Shown in pieces: positions 50,224 through 59,395 of a stretch of DNA of 64,000 nt. A program made the position numbers and the translations under genes. This stretch comes from Collinsella sp. TM10-22 (lineage in GTDB: Bacteria > Actinomycetota > Coriobacteriia > Coriobacteriales > Coriobacteriaceae). The notes under the pieces are model-generated. The model searched no databases. It saw nothing but the letters and a program-made list of their open reading frames with translations, and had not been told where the DNA came from. The number at the start of each line of letters is the position of its first letter. The first letter of the stretch is position 1. The DNA lies in NCBI RefSeq assembly GCF_003466125.1, contig NZ_QSOC01000004.1:186001-250000 (forward strand). The letters run 5' to 3'.

Positions 50224-52188
50224 ATGGCAGAGAACCAGAACGCCGCCGATCAGGCATCGACGCTCAACGACGAGCGCGCCACCCGCCTGGCCAAGCGCGC
50301 CGCCCTGTTCGAGGCGGGCCAGAACCCCTATCCCGAGCACTCTGAGCTTGAGGACTACGTCGCCGATATCGAGGCTAAGTACGCCGGGCTTGCCGATGGC
50401 GAGGACACCGAGGACGTCGTGAAGATCGCCGGCCGCGTGGTCGCCAAGCGCGGTCAGGGCAAGATCATGTTCATCGTCGTGCGCGATGCGACTGCCGAGA
50501 TTCAGCTGTTCTGTCGCATCAACGACATGGACGAGGCTACCTGGAATACGCTCAAGGCCCTCGACCTAGGTGACATCCTGGGCGTGACCGGCGTGGTCGT
50601 GCGCACCCAGCGCGGCCAGCTTTCCGTTGCCCCAAAGAGTGCGACCCTGCTTTCCAAGGCCGTTCGTCCGCTGCCTGAGAAGTTCCACGGTCTTTCCGAC
50701 AAGGAGACCCGCTATCGCCAGCGCTATGTCGACCTGATCGCCAACGACGACGTTCGCGAGACCTTCCGCAAGCGCTCGCAGATTCTCTCCACCTTCCGCC
50801 GCTTTATGGAAGCCGACGGCTACATGGAGGTCGAGACCCCGATCCTGCAGACCATCCAGGGCGGCGCCACGGCTAAGCCGTTCATTACCCACTTCAACGC
50901 GCTCGATCAAGAGTGCTACCTGCGTATTGCCACCGAGCTGCACCTCAAGCGCTGCATCGTCGGCGGTTTTGAGCGCGTCTTTGAGATCGGCCGCATCTTC
51001 CGCAACGAGGGCATGGACCTCACCCACAACCCCGAGTTCACCACCATGGAGGCCTACCGCGCCTTCTCCGACCTCGAGGGCATGAAGGCGCTTGCCCAGG
51101 GCGTCATCAAGGCGGCCAACAAAGCCATCGGCAACCCTGAGGTCATCGAGTACCAGGGCCAGACCATCGACCTTTCTGGTGAGTGGGTCAGCCGTCCCAT
51201 GACCGACATCGTCTCCGACGTGCTCGGCAAGCAGGTCACCATCGATACGCCGGTTGAGGAGCTTGCTGCCGCCGCGCGCGAGAAGGGCCTGGAGATTAAG
51301 CCCGAGTGGACTGCCGGCAAGATTATCGCCGAGATCTACGATGAGCTGGGCGAGGACACCATCGTCAACCCCACGTTCGTGTGCGATTACCCCATCGAGG
51401 TCAGCCCGCTTGCCAAGCGCTTTGAGGACGACCCGCGCCTGACGCACCGCTTTGAGCTGGTTATTGCCGGTCACGAGTACGCCAACGCATTCTCCGAGCT
51501 CAACGACCCGGTCGACCAGGCTGAGCGCTTTGCCGCCCAGATGGCTGAGAAGGCCGGCGGCGACGATGAGGCCATGGAGTATGACGAAGACTACGTGCGC
51601 GCCCTCGAGTACGGTATGCCTCCCGCGGGCGGCATCGGCATCGGTATCGACCGCGTGGTCATGCTGCTTACCAACCAGGCTTCCATCCGCGACGTGCTGC
51701 TGTTCCCGCACATGAAGCCCGAGAAGGGTTTCCAGTCCGGTGCCGCTGCCGCCAAGGCTGCCGAGGCCGGCAACGCCGCGAGCCCGTTCGTCAAGCCGCT
51801 CAAGCCCACGGTTGATTATTCCAAGATTGCCGTTGAGCCGCTGTTTGAGGAGTTCGTCGACTTTGATACCTTCTCCAAGAGCGACTTCCGCGCCGTGAAG
51901 GTCAAGGCATGCGAGGCCGTCAAGAAGTCCAAGAAGCTGCTGAACTTTACGCTCGACGACGGCACCGGCACCGACCGTACCATCCTCTCCGGTATTCATG
52001 GCTACTATGAGCCCGAGGACCTGGTCGGTAAGACGCTGCTCGCCATCACCAATCTGCCTCCGCGCAAGATGATGGGCATCCCCAGCTGCGGCATGCTCAT
52101 CAGTGCCATCCACGAGGAGGAGGGTGAGGAGCGCCTCAACCTGATCCAGCTCGACGCCTCCATCCCCGCCGGCGCAAAGATGTACTAG
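50224..52188 (+). CDS. lysS: lysyl-tRNA synthetase with C-terminal tRNA-binding domain
   Basis: 654 residues, against about 490-500 for typical bacterial LysRS. The N-terminal OB fold is followed by the class II core: motif 2 is RIFRNEGMDLTHNPEFT, and motif 3 is GGIGIGIDRVVMLLTN. After a short Ala-rich linker, residues about 545-654 form a tRNA-bind (EMAPII/Arc1p-like) domain: FSKSDFRAVKVKACEAV, GTDRTILSGI, PPRKMMGIPSCGMLISA. That domain normally tails MetRS or begins PheT. Fusion to LysRS is unusual and should increase tRNA affinity. GAGGAGC precedes the ATG. Confidence 0.94.
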   Translation: MAENQNAADQASTLNDERATRLAKRAALFEAGQNPYPEHSELEDYVADIEAKYAGLADGEDTEDVVKIAGRVVAKRGQGKIMFIVVRDATAEIQLFCRINDMDEATWNTLKALDLGDILGVTGVVVRTQRGQLSVAPKSATLLSKAVRPLPEKFHGLSDKETRYRQRYVDLIANDDVRETFRKRSQILSTFRRFMEADGYMEVETPILQTIQGGATAKPFITHFNALDQECYLRIATELHLKRCIVGGFERVFEIGRIFRNEGMDLTHNPEFTTMEAYRAFSDLEGMKALAQGVIKAANKAIGNPEVIEYQGQTIDLSGEWVSRPMTDIVSDVLGKQVTIDTPVEELAAAAREKGLEIKPEWTAGKIIAEIYDELGEDTIVNPTFVCDYPIEVSPLAKRFEDDPRLTHRFELVIAGHEYANAFSELNDPVDQAERFAAQMAEKAGGDDEAMEYDEDYVRALEYGMPPAGGIGIGIDRVVMLLTNQASIRDVLLFPHMKPEKGFQSGAAAAKAAEAGNAASPFVKPLKPTVDYSKIAVEPLFEEFVDFDTFSKSDFRAVKVKACEAVKKSKKLLNFTLDDGTGTDRTILSGIHGYYEPEDLVGKTLLAITNLPPRKMMGIPSCGMLISAIHEEEGEERLNLIQLDASIPAGAKMY

Positions 52189-52190
52189 GG

Positions 52191-52220
52191 GGTTACGGCG
52201 GTTTACCAAACGCCGTAACC
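52191..52220. repeat. post-stop palindrome with GTTTACCAAA core
   Basis: GGTTACGGCG (52191-52200) pairs perfectly with CGCCGTAACC (52211-52220) around GTTTACCAAA. It starts two bases after the lysS stop and resembles the palindrome following dtd (47674-47702). Confidence 0.6.
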
Positions 52221-52261
52221 GCTCGACGCTGCGCGCCGCCCAGAGCGACAATTTGTCATTC

Positions 52262-52303
52262 AAAAGGCAAGGCATGACCAGAAGGTCTACGCCTTGCCTT
52301 TTT
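52262..52303 (+). terminator. intrinsic terminator of lysS
   Basis: AAAAGGCAAGGC (52262-52273) pairs perfectly with GCCTTGCCTTTT (52291-52302). The T run is TTTTT. Confidence 0.85.
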
Positions 52304-52374
52304 CATGCCAACTTGTTCGCCCTGGACGTCGCTCGCTGTTGGTCCCATTACATCGGCGTTGACATTGTTGTTGA

Positions 52375-52432
52375 GTAGTCGTTGGGGACGTTCTTAAACG
52401 ACTGGTTATTTAAGAACGTCCCCAACGACTAC
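52375..52432. repeat. REP-like inverted pair (GGGGACGTTCTTAAACGAC type)
   Basis: 24-bp arms (GTAGTCGTTGGGGACGTTCT..., 52375-52398 with 52409-52432) are perfect inverted repeats around a 10-base centre. Each half also has AGTCGTT/AACGACT able to pair around a GGGGACGTTCTTA core. The element therefore has the same plan as the 125-bp pairs but is more compact. Confidence 0.8.
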
Positions 52433-52436
52433 AACG

Positions 52437-52506
52437 CACGAGAGTGGATAATCTCCCACTTTTGGCGCGTATGCGGACTTAAAACGGGAGATTATCCACT
52501 CTCGTG
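52437..52506. repeat. second inverted pair (GAGTGGATAATCTCCC type)
   Basis: Arms of 21 bp (CACGAGAGTGGATAATCTCC..., 52437-52457 with 52486-52506) are perfect inverted repeats around 28 bases. They sit only four bases after the previous element. A degenerate third piece (GATAATCCACGCTCG) follows at about 52519-52533. Confidence 0.75.
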
Positions 52507-52600
52507 GAATGGGTGTCCGATAATCCACGCTCGTTGGGCCGATGCGGGCGCATCTGCCGTCCTGCGCGAATGACTCGGCATCTTCATAAACCCAACGCTT

Positions 52601-52628
52601 ACGAAGCGCATGCGTTTCGTGCTAGGCT
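52601..52628 (+). promoter_or_regulatory. candidate operator and promoter of the DUF2798 gene
   Basis: ACGAAGCGCATGCGTTTCGT (52601-52620) is a 20-bp dyad with one mismatched pair. TAGGCT at 52623-52628, a possible -10, directly adjoins it, so a repressor bound here would block transcription. No strong -35 is visible. Confidence 0.45.
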
Positions 52629-52664
52629 GGTTCCACCACATAAGTAGTCGCAGACGCACGTAAC

Positions 52665-52715
52665 ACGGGCGGGCGAGATGAAGTCCCAACAGCTCCATCT
52701 CGCCCGCCCGTTTTT
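52665..52715 (+). terminator. strong intrinsic terminator in the leader of the DUF2798 gene
   Basis: A perfect 16-bp stem (ACGGGCGGGCGAGATG, 52665-52680, with 52696-52711) is followed by T5. It lies 44 bases before the start codon at 52759 and downstream of the candidate promoter. It could attenuate the gene or end an 80-base small RNA. Confidence 0.75.
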
Positions 52716-52758
52716 GTTGGCGGCGCCGCGACGCAACACAGAGAGGAATCTGCCCTTT

Positions 52759-53352
52759 ATGCCTATCAACAAACGAGAGAGCTTGCTGTTCACCTTTATC
52801 ATGTGCTTTTGCATGGTGCTCTGGATGAGCATCTACAACGTTACCCTGCAGCATGGGGCCATCAACGGCGAGGTTGTTGCCGCCGCGTGGCTCAGCTTCC
52901 CCGTTGCCTACATTTTTGCCATGTGCTGCGACTGGTTTGTTGCCAGCCCCCTTGCCAAGGGTTTCGCCTTTAAATTCCTGGTCACGCCATGCAAGAGCTC
53001 GCCGCTTGCCATGACGCTCGCCGTTAGCTCCTGCATGGTCGTTCCTATGGTCATCATCATGTCGCTCTACGGTGCGTGTGAGGGCCTGTTCCACATGCCC
53101 GGCGGCCCGCTCGCCAACCTGCAGATGCTGCCGATGATGTGGCTCATCAACATCCCGCGCAACTTTGTCATGGCCCTGCCTTGGAATCTGCTGGTGGCCG
53201 GCCCGGTTGCTCGCTATGTCTTCCGTCGAGCCTTCCCCATGGGCACGGTTTTTGAGGAGCAGCATATGGAGCTCGTGCGTATGCCGGGCGCTCCCGCTGC
53301 CGATGCAGTCAATGACGTTGCCGAGAGCATGGACGTTGAGCCCGTCTGCTAG
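52759..53352 (+). CDS. DUF2798 family membrane protein
   Basis: 197 residues from the ATG at 52759, with AGAGAGGA upstream. Four membrane helices are arranged as two similar hairpins. Each begins in the DUF2798 manner (ESLLFTFIMCFCMVLWMSIYN and later PLAMTLAVSSCMVVPMVIIMS). Gly/Pro turns and the basic segment KFLVTPCKSS separate them. A short acidic C-terminal tail follows (FEEQHMELVRMPG). The family has no known biochemical activity. The promoter-proximal dyad and leader terminator suggest conditional expression. Confidence 0.75.
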   Translation: MPINKRESLLFTFIMCFCMVLWMSIYNVTLQHGAINGEVVAAAWLSFPVAYIFAMCCDWFVASPLAKGFAFKFLVTPCKSSPLAMTLAVSSCMVVPMVIIMSLYGACEGLFHMPGGPLANLQMLPMMWLINIPRNFVMALPWNLLVAGPVARYVFRRAFPMGTVFEEQHMELVRMPGAPAADAVNDVAESMDVEPVC

Positions 53353-53475
53353 ACAGCAGCGCAAAACCAAACCGCCAAGCGGACCAGAGCGATTCCTTTT
53401 TTGTAGACGTTGTCGCGCGGCTACGGGTGGGAAAGGTCCCAACGGTTAACATATACTCCATATGGGTAAAGAGAC

Positions 53476-53502
53476 CAAAGCGCCGCCACGAGTGGCGCTT
53501 TG
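53476..53502 (+). promoter_or_regulatory. palindrome upstream of clpC
   Basis: CAAAGCGCC (53476-53484) pairs with GGCGCTTTG (53494-53502) around GCCACGAGT. It lies 35 bases before the clpC start. It may be the terminator of the preceding gene or an operator or attenuator for clpC. No clear CtsR heptad repeat is present. Confidence 0.45.
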
Positions 53503-53537
53503 CGTTTGAAAAACTAGCTCGTCTAAGAGGAACTAGC

Positions 53538-56180
53538 ATGTTAGACCGTTTTACCGATCGCGCGCGCAAGGTCATGTCCATGGCCAAGCAAGAGGCGCTC
53601 GATCTTCATTCAAATAAGGTGGGTACCGAGCATCTGCTGCTCGCGCTCGCCAAGGAGGACGAGGGCATTGCCGCCGAGGCGCTGCGTTCGCTCGATATCT
53701 CCTACGACGACATCATGGACACCCTCAAGGAGGTCCAGACTACCGTTCCCGAGTCCAGCGAGGAAACCGAGGCCGCCAAGCTCGCCTTTACGCCGCTCGT
53801 CATTAGTGTGATGGAGCGCTCCTTCCGTGTGGCACGCGAGAACAACCAGACCTATGTGTCGACCGAGCACTTGCTCATCGGCATTGTCGAAGAGGGTAAC
53901 GGCATGGCCATGGACATCCTCATGCGCCTGGGTGTGTCGTCTGCTTCCATCAAGAAGGCCATCGAGAAGCTTACCGCCAAGGACCAGGACAAGAAGCGCC
54001 CGCTCGCTGGCGCCGGTGCCGGGCGTCCCGGTGCGGGTCTGCCGTTCTTTAGCGGCTCGGACGCCTCACAGCAAAAGGGGAGCGGCACCGACACGCTCAA
54101 GCAGTTCGCCACCAACCTCACGCAGAAGGCGCGCGACGGCAAGCTCGATCCGGTGATTGGTCGCGAAAAAGAAGTCCAGCGCATGATGGAGATCCTTTCG
54201 CGCCGCACCAAGAACAACCCGCTTATCCTGGGCGACCCCGGCGTGGGCAAGACGGCCATCGTCGAGGGCCTGGCACAGCAGATCGCCGCCGGTAACGTGC
54301 CCGAGAACCTTATGAACCAGAACATCTGGACGCTCGACCTGCCGGGCCTTGTTGCGGGTGCTAAATATCGCGGTGAGTTTGAGGAGCGCCTCAAGAACGT
54401 GATCCAGGAGGCAACCGAAGCCGACGACGTCATCCTGTTTATCGACGAGATGCATACCATCATCGGTGCTGGTTCCGCCGAGGGCTCCATCGATGCAAGC
54501 TCCATGCTCAAGCCCGTGCTTGCGCGCGGTGCCTTCCAGATTATCGGCGCCACCACGGCCGAGGAATTCCGCAAGTACCTCACCAAGGACCCGGCCTTCG
54601 AGCGTCGCTTCCAGACCATCGATGTCGAGGAGCCGAGCGTCGAGGACACGGTCAAGATCCTGACCGCGCTCAAGCCACGCTACGAGGAGCACCACCACGT
54701 TCGTTACACGCAGGGTGCCATCGAGGCCGCCGCGAACCTTTCCAACCGCTACATCCAGGATCGCTTCCTGCCCGATAAGGCCATCGACCTCATCGACGAG
54801 GCCGGTGCCCGCGCTCGCATCGCCGCGAATCGCGCGCCCGAGCCGGTGCGCGAGGCCGAGCATCGCATCGAGGAGCTCAAGGCTGCCGCGCAGGAGGCCA
54901 CCGAGAGCGACGACATGAACAAGGCCGCCGAGATCACCGAGCAGCAGAAGGCTGCCGAGATTGAACTCGCCGAGGCCAAGGCCGCCTGGGCCGCCGAGCT
55001 CGACGCCAGCCCGCTCACCATCGACGTGAGTCAGATTGCCGACATTGTGTCCGTGACTTCGGGCGTACCGGTTTCCTCGCTCACCGAGAGCGAGAGCCGT
55101 CGCCTGCTGCAGACCGAAAGCGTGCTCAAGACCCGCATCATCGGCCAGGATGAGGCAGTCGAGGCCGTCGCCAAGGCAGTGCGCCGCAGCCGTTCGCCGC
55201 TCAAGGACCCGCGTCGCCCCGGCGGCAGCTTTATCTTCCTGGGTCCCACCGGCACGGGCAAGACCGAGCTCGCCAAGACGCTCGCCGAGTACCTCTTTGG
55301 CAGCAAGGACGCGCTCATCAGCTTTGACATGTCGGAGTTCGGCAGCGAGTTCGAGGTCTCCAAGCTCATCGGTAGCCCTCCGGGTTACGTGGGCCATGAC
55401 GAGGGCGGCCAGCTCACCAAGGCCGTGCGCCGTCACCCGTACTCGGTTGTGCTGTTCGACGAGATCGAGAAGGCGCACCCCGACATCTTCAACATTCTGT
55501 TGCAGGTGCTGGAGGAGGGTCGTCTGACCGATAGCCAGGGCAAGACGGTCGACTTCCGCAACACGGTGATCATCATGACGTCCAACGTGGGCGCCCGCGA
55601 GATCGCACAGGATGCGAGCGTTGGCTTTGGCACCACCGGCGAGCAGGGTCTCACGTCGAGTGAGATCAAGGGCCGCGCGATGGGCGAGCTCAAGCGCCTG
55701 TTCCGCCCCGAGCTGCTCAACCGTATCGACGACATTGTGGTGTTCCAGAAGCTCTCGGGCGAGAATCTCACCAAGATCGCGCACCTGCTGGTGGACGATC
55801 TGCGCCAGCGTCTGATCGCAAACGGCATGAACATCAAGCTCACCGATGCGGCCTACGACAAGATCGTGGCCGAGGGCACTGACCTCACCAACGGCGCACG
55901 TCCGCTGCGCCGTGCTATTCAAAAGCTCATCGAGGACCCGCTGTCCGAGGAGCTTCTGGCCGGCGAGTGGGGCGAGGGCGATACCGTCCTGTGCGACGTG
56001 GCCGATGGCAAGTTTGTCTTTAGCCACGGCACGGGCGAGATCCCGGCACCGCGTCCGGCAGGCACGCTCGGTGGCGATTCCGCCCCGGCGGCACCGCACA
56101 TCGGCAACGCCGCGCCTGTGAGCAGTGGCGTGAGCTCGGGCCCCGGCGGCATGATGCAAGCCGGTTCCGGCGCGCTGTAG
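53538..56180 (+). CDS. clpC: AAA+ unfoldase ClpC
   Basis: 880 residues from the ATG at 53538; the earlier in-frame ATG at 53427 has no support. The N-terminal double Clp repeat (about residues 1-145) is followed by NBD1 with Walker [11 protein letters not shown] middle domain holds a UVR-like helix pair ([20 protein letters not shown]). NBD2 has Walker [10 protein letters not shown] and a [15 protein letters not shown] loop. A Gly/Pro/Ser-rich tail of about 45 residues ends the protein. It delivers unfolded substrates to ClpP. ctsR and mcsAB, its companions in Firmicutes, are absent here. Confidence 0.95.
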   Translation: MLDRFTDRARKVMSMAKQEALDLHSNKVGTEHLLLALAKEDEGIAAEALRSLDISYDDIMDTLKEVQTTVPESSEETEAAKLAFTPLVISVMERSFRVARENNQTYVSTEHLLIGIVEEGNGMAMDILMRLGVSSASIKKAIEKLTAKDQDKKRPLAGAGAGRPGAGLPFFSGSDASQQKGSGTDTLKQFATNLTQKARDGKLDPVIGREKEVQRMMEILSRRTKNNPLILGDPGVGKTAIVEGLAQQIAAGNVPENLMNQNIWTLDLPGLVAGAKYRGEFEERLKNVIQEATEADDVILFIDEMHTIIGAGSAEGSIDASSMLKPVLARGAFQIIGATTAEEFRKYLTKDPAFERRFQTIDVEEPSVEDTVKILTALKPRYEEHHHVRYTQGAIEAAANLSNRYIQDRFLPDKAIDLIDEAGARARIAANRAPEPVREAEHRIEELKAAAQEATESDDMNKAAEITEQQKAAEIELAEAKAAWAAELDASPLTIDVSQIADIVSVTSGVPVSSLTESESRRLLQTESVLKTRIIGQDEAVEAVAKAVRRSRSPLKDPRRPGGSFIFLGPTGTGKTELAKTLAEYLFGSKDALISFDMSEFGSEFEVSKLIGSPPGYVGHDEGGQLTKAVRRHPYSVVLFDEIEKAHPDIFNILLQVLEEGRLTDSQGKTVDFRNTVIIMTSNVGAREIAQDASVGFGTTGEQGLTSSEIKGRAMGELKRLFRPELLNRIDDIVVFQKLSGENLTKIAHLLVDDLRQRLIANGMNIKLTDAAYDKIVAEGTDLTNGARPLRRAIQKLIEDPLSEELLAGEWGEGDTVLCDVADGKFVFSHGTGEIPAPRPAGTLGGDSAPAAPHIGNAAPVSSGVSSGPGGMMQAGSGAL

Positions 56181-56506
56181 GGCGTAACAAAAACCTTGTG
56201 TCCACGAGGGCGTTCCAAAGGAGCGCCCTTTTTCTGTTGGAAAGGCCCCTTCGTTCAAGGTAAATCTCATTAAACATACCAACGGCGTATGCATAAACGC
56301 TGATCAAGTGTTGAGGTTGATTGAAGGGTCCAACGTCCCTTCGGCACTGCCCGTCTAAGATGCTTTATCTTGATAAAGTGGCGTTTCCTCACCGTTAGCC
56401 GATGATGCAAGGGCGCTCGGCGTTTTCGACTGGTTTATGCACGCAAAGTCTGGGAATATACAAGTCGCATATCTTACTGTCTAACCAGTTGCGCCAAGGA
56501 GGCACC
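56181..56506. other. intergenic region between clpC and pepD
   Basis: Apart from the clpC terminator, the 326 bases contain the 16-bp palindrome CTTTATCTTGATAAAG at 56363-56378, which could be an operator. No clear -35/-10 pair is visible. The pepD ribosome binding site (AAGGAGG) is at the end. Confidence 0.4.
56207..56233 (+). terminator. intrinsic terminator of clpC
   Basis: AGGGCGTT and AGCGCCCT pair around CCAAAGG with one mismatch and end in TTTTT. Confidence 0.75.
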
Positions 56507-57964
56507 ATGGACTACAAGATTACCGGCTACGAGCCCGCCCAGCTGTTCCATTTCTTTGAGGAGGTCAGCGCGATCCCCCGCGGGTCTGGCAACGAGAAGG
56601 GCATCAGCGATTTCCTGGTTGCGTTTGCCAAGGAGCGCGGCCTCGATGTGTATCAGGACGAGGTCTACAACGTCATCATTCGCAAGCCCGCATCTGCCGG
56701 CGCCGAGAATGCCCCGACCGTGATGCTGCAGGGCCACATCGATATGGTGTGCGACAAGTTGGGTTCCGTTGAGCACGACTTTACGACCGATGGAATCGAC
56801 CTGGTCGTCAAGGATGGCGTCCTCACCGCCAACGGTACCACCCTGGGTGCCGACAACGGTATCGCCGTCGCTCTGATGCTCACTGTTCTCGATGACGATT
56901 CGATCGTTCACCCCGCCCTCGAGTGCGTATTCACCACCGACGAGGAGACTGGCCTGGTCGGCGCCGAGACGCTCGACAAGTCCCAGATTAGCGCCCGCAC
57001 CATGATTAACCTTGACTCCGAGGAAGAGGGCGTTGCTACCGTCAGCTGCGCCGGCGGCGTCGTCGTTACCTACACCTGCCCGATCGCGCGCGAGCACAAG
57101 ACCGGTAGTACCCTCACGCTCGACATCTCCGGCCTGCTGGGCGGTCACTCCGGCGGCGATATCCACCTGGAGCGCGGCAACGGCAACCTCATCATGGCTC
57201 GCATCATCGACCGCCTGATGGTTGCCGGCGAGCCTGCCATCGTTAGCTTTAACGGCGGCACCAAGGACAACGCCATCAACCGTGAGTGCAAGGCTGTTCT
57301 GGTCTATGCCGACCACGCTGCCGCCGAGACCTCGGCCCAGATCGCCCGTGGCATCATCGCCGACGTTACCGCCGAGCTCGAGGTCTTCGACCCCGGCTTT
57401 ACCTGCACCGTCGAGATTGCCGATGACGCCGAGGTCGAGGCCATGGACCAGAAGTCCGCGCTTGCCCTCATTCGCGCTCTGCGTCTTGCCCCCAATGGTG
57501 TGATCCGCCGCAACGTCGCCACCGACGGCTCCGTCGAGGTTTCCTCCAACATCGGCGTGGTTGCCACCTCTGACGACCAGGTCAAGATCATGCTGTCCCC
57601 GCGCTCCTCGATCACCTCGCTGCAGAACGAGTTCAAGGACCGCCTGCAGACGCTGGCCGATGTCTTGGGTTTCGACGCCAAGTTTGAGTTCGAATATCCC
57701 GGCTGGAGCTATGCCGAGCATTCGCCGGTCCGCGACGTCTTTGTCGAGAGCTATCGCGAGCTCTTTGGCTCCGAGTTGCGCATCGAGTCCATTCACGCCG
57801 GCCTTGAGTGCGGCCTGTTTGCCGAGGCCCTGCACGGCCTGGACGCCATCGCCGTGGGCCCGACGCTCTCCGATGTCCACACCCCGGACGAGAGCATGGA
57901 GCTCGCTTCTGCCGAGCGCTTCTACGAGCTGCTCATCGACGTGCTCAAGCGCCTCGCCGCGTAA
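56507..57964 (+). CDS. pepD: aminoacyl-histidine dipeptidase (PepD, M20C)
   Basis: 485 residues from the ATG at 56507, with AAGGAGG. M20 metal motifs: MLQGHIDMVCDK, TLGADNGIAVALML, and FTTDEETGLVGAETLD with the catalytic Glu pair. Later DLDSEEEG-type (NLDSEEEGVATV), GLLGGHSGGDIHLERGN and the final AVGPTLSDVHTPDE segments are characteristic of PepD/carnosinase-like dipeptidases. It hydrolyses Xaa-His and other dipeptides in the cytosol. Length matches the family, and the gene is monocistronic with its own terminator. Confidence 0.94.
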   Translation: MDYKITGYEPAQLFHFFEEVSAIPRGSGNEKGISDFLVAFAKERGLDVYQDEVYNVIIRKPASAGAENAPTVMLQGHIDMVCDKLGSVEHDFTTDGIDLVVKDGVLTANGTTLGADNGIAVALMLTVLDDDSIVHPALECVFTTDEETGLVGAETLDKSQISARTMINLDSEEEGVATVSCAGGVVVTYTCPIAREHKTGSTLTLDISGLLGGHSGGDIHLERGNGNLIMARIIDRLMVAGEPAIVSFNGGTKDNAINRECKAVLVYADHAAAETSAQIARGIIADVTAELEVFDPGFTCTVEIADDAEVEAMDQKSALALIRALRLAPNGVIRRNVATDGSVEVSSNIGVVATSDDQVKIMLSPRSSITSLQNEFKDRLQTLADVLGFDAKFEFEYPGWSYAEHSPVRDVFVESYRELFGSELRIESIHAGLECGLFAEALHGLDAIAVGPTLSDVHTPDESMELASAERFYELLIDVLKRLAA

Positions 57965-58020
57965 AGGTTGCGCTAGCAGCAGTCCGAGCCACGTGCTAGC
58001 GGATTGCAAATGACAATACG

Positions 58021-58067
58021 AGAGGGGGCACCCGAGCTTTTGCGACGGGTGCCCCCTCTCTTCTTTT
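58021..58067 (+). terminator. intrinsic terminator of pepD
   Basis: AGAGGGGGCACCCG (58021-58034) pairs perfectly with 58046-58059 and is followed by CTTCTTTT. Confidence 0.85.
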
Positions 58068-58090
58068 AGGAAATGTGAATTGATTGGCGC

Positions 58091-59395
58091 CTAGCCCATA
58101 TCCGCCTTGATGAGGTCGAGGGTGCGCTGGCAGTTTTCGCGGACGGGGCCGAGCATATGCTCGCGCAGGTCCGCCATGCCGGGCAGGTCGGCATATTCAT
58201 CCATGATCTCTTCCATGCAAATGGGTACCTCGTAGGCGAGGTCCATCATGGTCGCAAAGCAAAACTTCTCAGATAGCCCGGCATCGGTGAGCGCCGTCTC
58301 CAGCGCGGGGTCGCCCATACCGTGGTATCGGCGGATAGCACCTGGACCGATGCGCCCCACACGATTTTCGCCGCCAACGCTCATAGCAAGGCGTGCCCGA
58401 CGTCGCATGCTCTCATACGCCAAGCCCGATGCGACATCGTACATGGGTGCGAGCGCCGCGTTTGTGCCTTTGCCAAGGACGAGCGAGTAGTTTTTAGCGT
58501 GTGCGTCAGGCGCTCCGATAATGGCGTTATAGAACAACATATAGGTAAAAAGCACAAGATTCATGTGGTGGGGGACTGTTTTAATCAGTCGTTCTTGGAT
58601 GTCTCGTGTGGTTGGTCCTCCGTCGGCGGTGTATTTCTGGCTTGGCAATACACCGAGCGCCTGGCAAAAGTCCTCCTGATGCAGCCTTTCGATATTTCCG
58701 CCGCTATTGACCATTCTGTCGTACCGTTCAACGACGAGCGCGGCTTCGTCTTCAAATGTGCAATAGGAGACGTCGGCAGTTGGAATGCCAACACGCCGAG
58801 CCGTTTTCATGCAGACGAATTCGTTTAAGGCCTGATGTTTGAACCCAACGACACCATTTTTGAAGATATGGGTAGTGGGGGATGACCCTAGACATTCGCA
58901 CCATTGGCCATCATGCCAAGCTAGTGCAAATTTGCCTTGATTGCCGCCCAGGGACCAGCTTTCGTTGGAGCCCATCCATGTCTCTCTTTCGTCATCGCGG
59001 ATTGCTTTGAGCTTATGAGCGATTTGAGAATTGGTAAGCGGGCGGTATGCGGAGACCCTGCCACGGACGGCGTCTAATTGATCGGTTCGACAAAACTGAA
59101 CGGCCCCCGCGCAGTCAAGACCGATATGGCACAAGAGGGCGACGGGGTTGTTGGATGCAACGTCATGCTCGGCGGCAATAGCGCGACGCTGCTCTTGACT
59201 GTCGGGCAAAAGGCCAAATAGGAACGGGCGGACGATGTTATGGCCATACGTGCGATTGGAAAGCGGCATTGTTAGCGATAGCGGTGCTCCGCGATAGGTT
59301 GGGGCGTATACAAAGCTGCAGAGTCCATGCTCGTCTTGCCGGAGAGTGCCTGCGATTTCGCCACAAATGAGGGTCGCAAGCTCCATCTCTGCCAT
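58091..59395 (-). CDS. hipA: HipA-type serine/threonine kinase toxin
   Basis: 434 residues. The HipA N-terminal subdomain (YRGAPLSLTMPLSNRTYG, PFLFGLLPDS) precedes the kinase core. The phosphate-loop region is SLGGNQGKFALAW. The substrate of the family prototype is glutamyl-tRNA synthetase. The catalytic loop is GAPDAHAKNYSL and the metal motif is APMYDVASG. Start and stop of hipA and hipB adjoin (TAAATG on the - strand), the order being antitoxin then toxin. GC content and codon use are lower than for neighbours, which suggests horizontal acquisition. Confidence 0.9.
   Translation of the reverse strand: MAEMELATLICGEIAGTLRQDEHGLCSFVYAPTYRGAPLSLTMPLSNRTYGHNIVRPFLFGLLPDSQEQRRAIAAEHDVASNNPVALLCHIGLDCAGAVQFCRTDQLDAVRGRVSAYRPLTNSQIAHKLKAIRDDERETWMGSNESWSLGGNQGKFALAWHDGQWCECLGSSPTTHIFKNGVVGFKHQALNEFVCMKTARRVGIPTADVSYCTFEDEAALVVERYDRMVNSGGNIERLHQEDFCQALGVLPSQKYTADGGPTTRDIQERLIKTVPHHMNLVLFTYMLFYNAIIGAPDAHAKNYSLVLGKGTNAALAPMYDVASGLAYESMRRRARLAMSVGGENRVGRIGPGAIRRYHGMGDPALETALTDAGLSEKFCFATMMDLAYEVPICMEEIMDEYADLPGMADLREHMLGPVRENCQRTLDLIKADMG

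Noticed and set aside
53401..53537. CtsR operator before clpC
   Set aside because: GGTAAAGAGACCAAAG has some resemblance to a CtsR heptad but lacks the direct GGTCAAA repeat.
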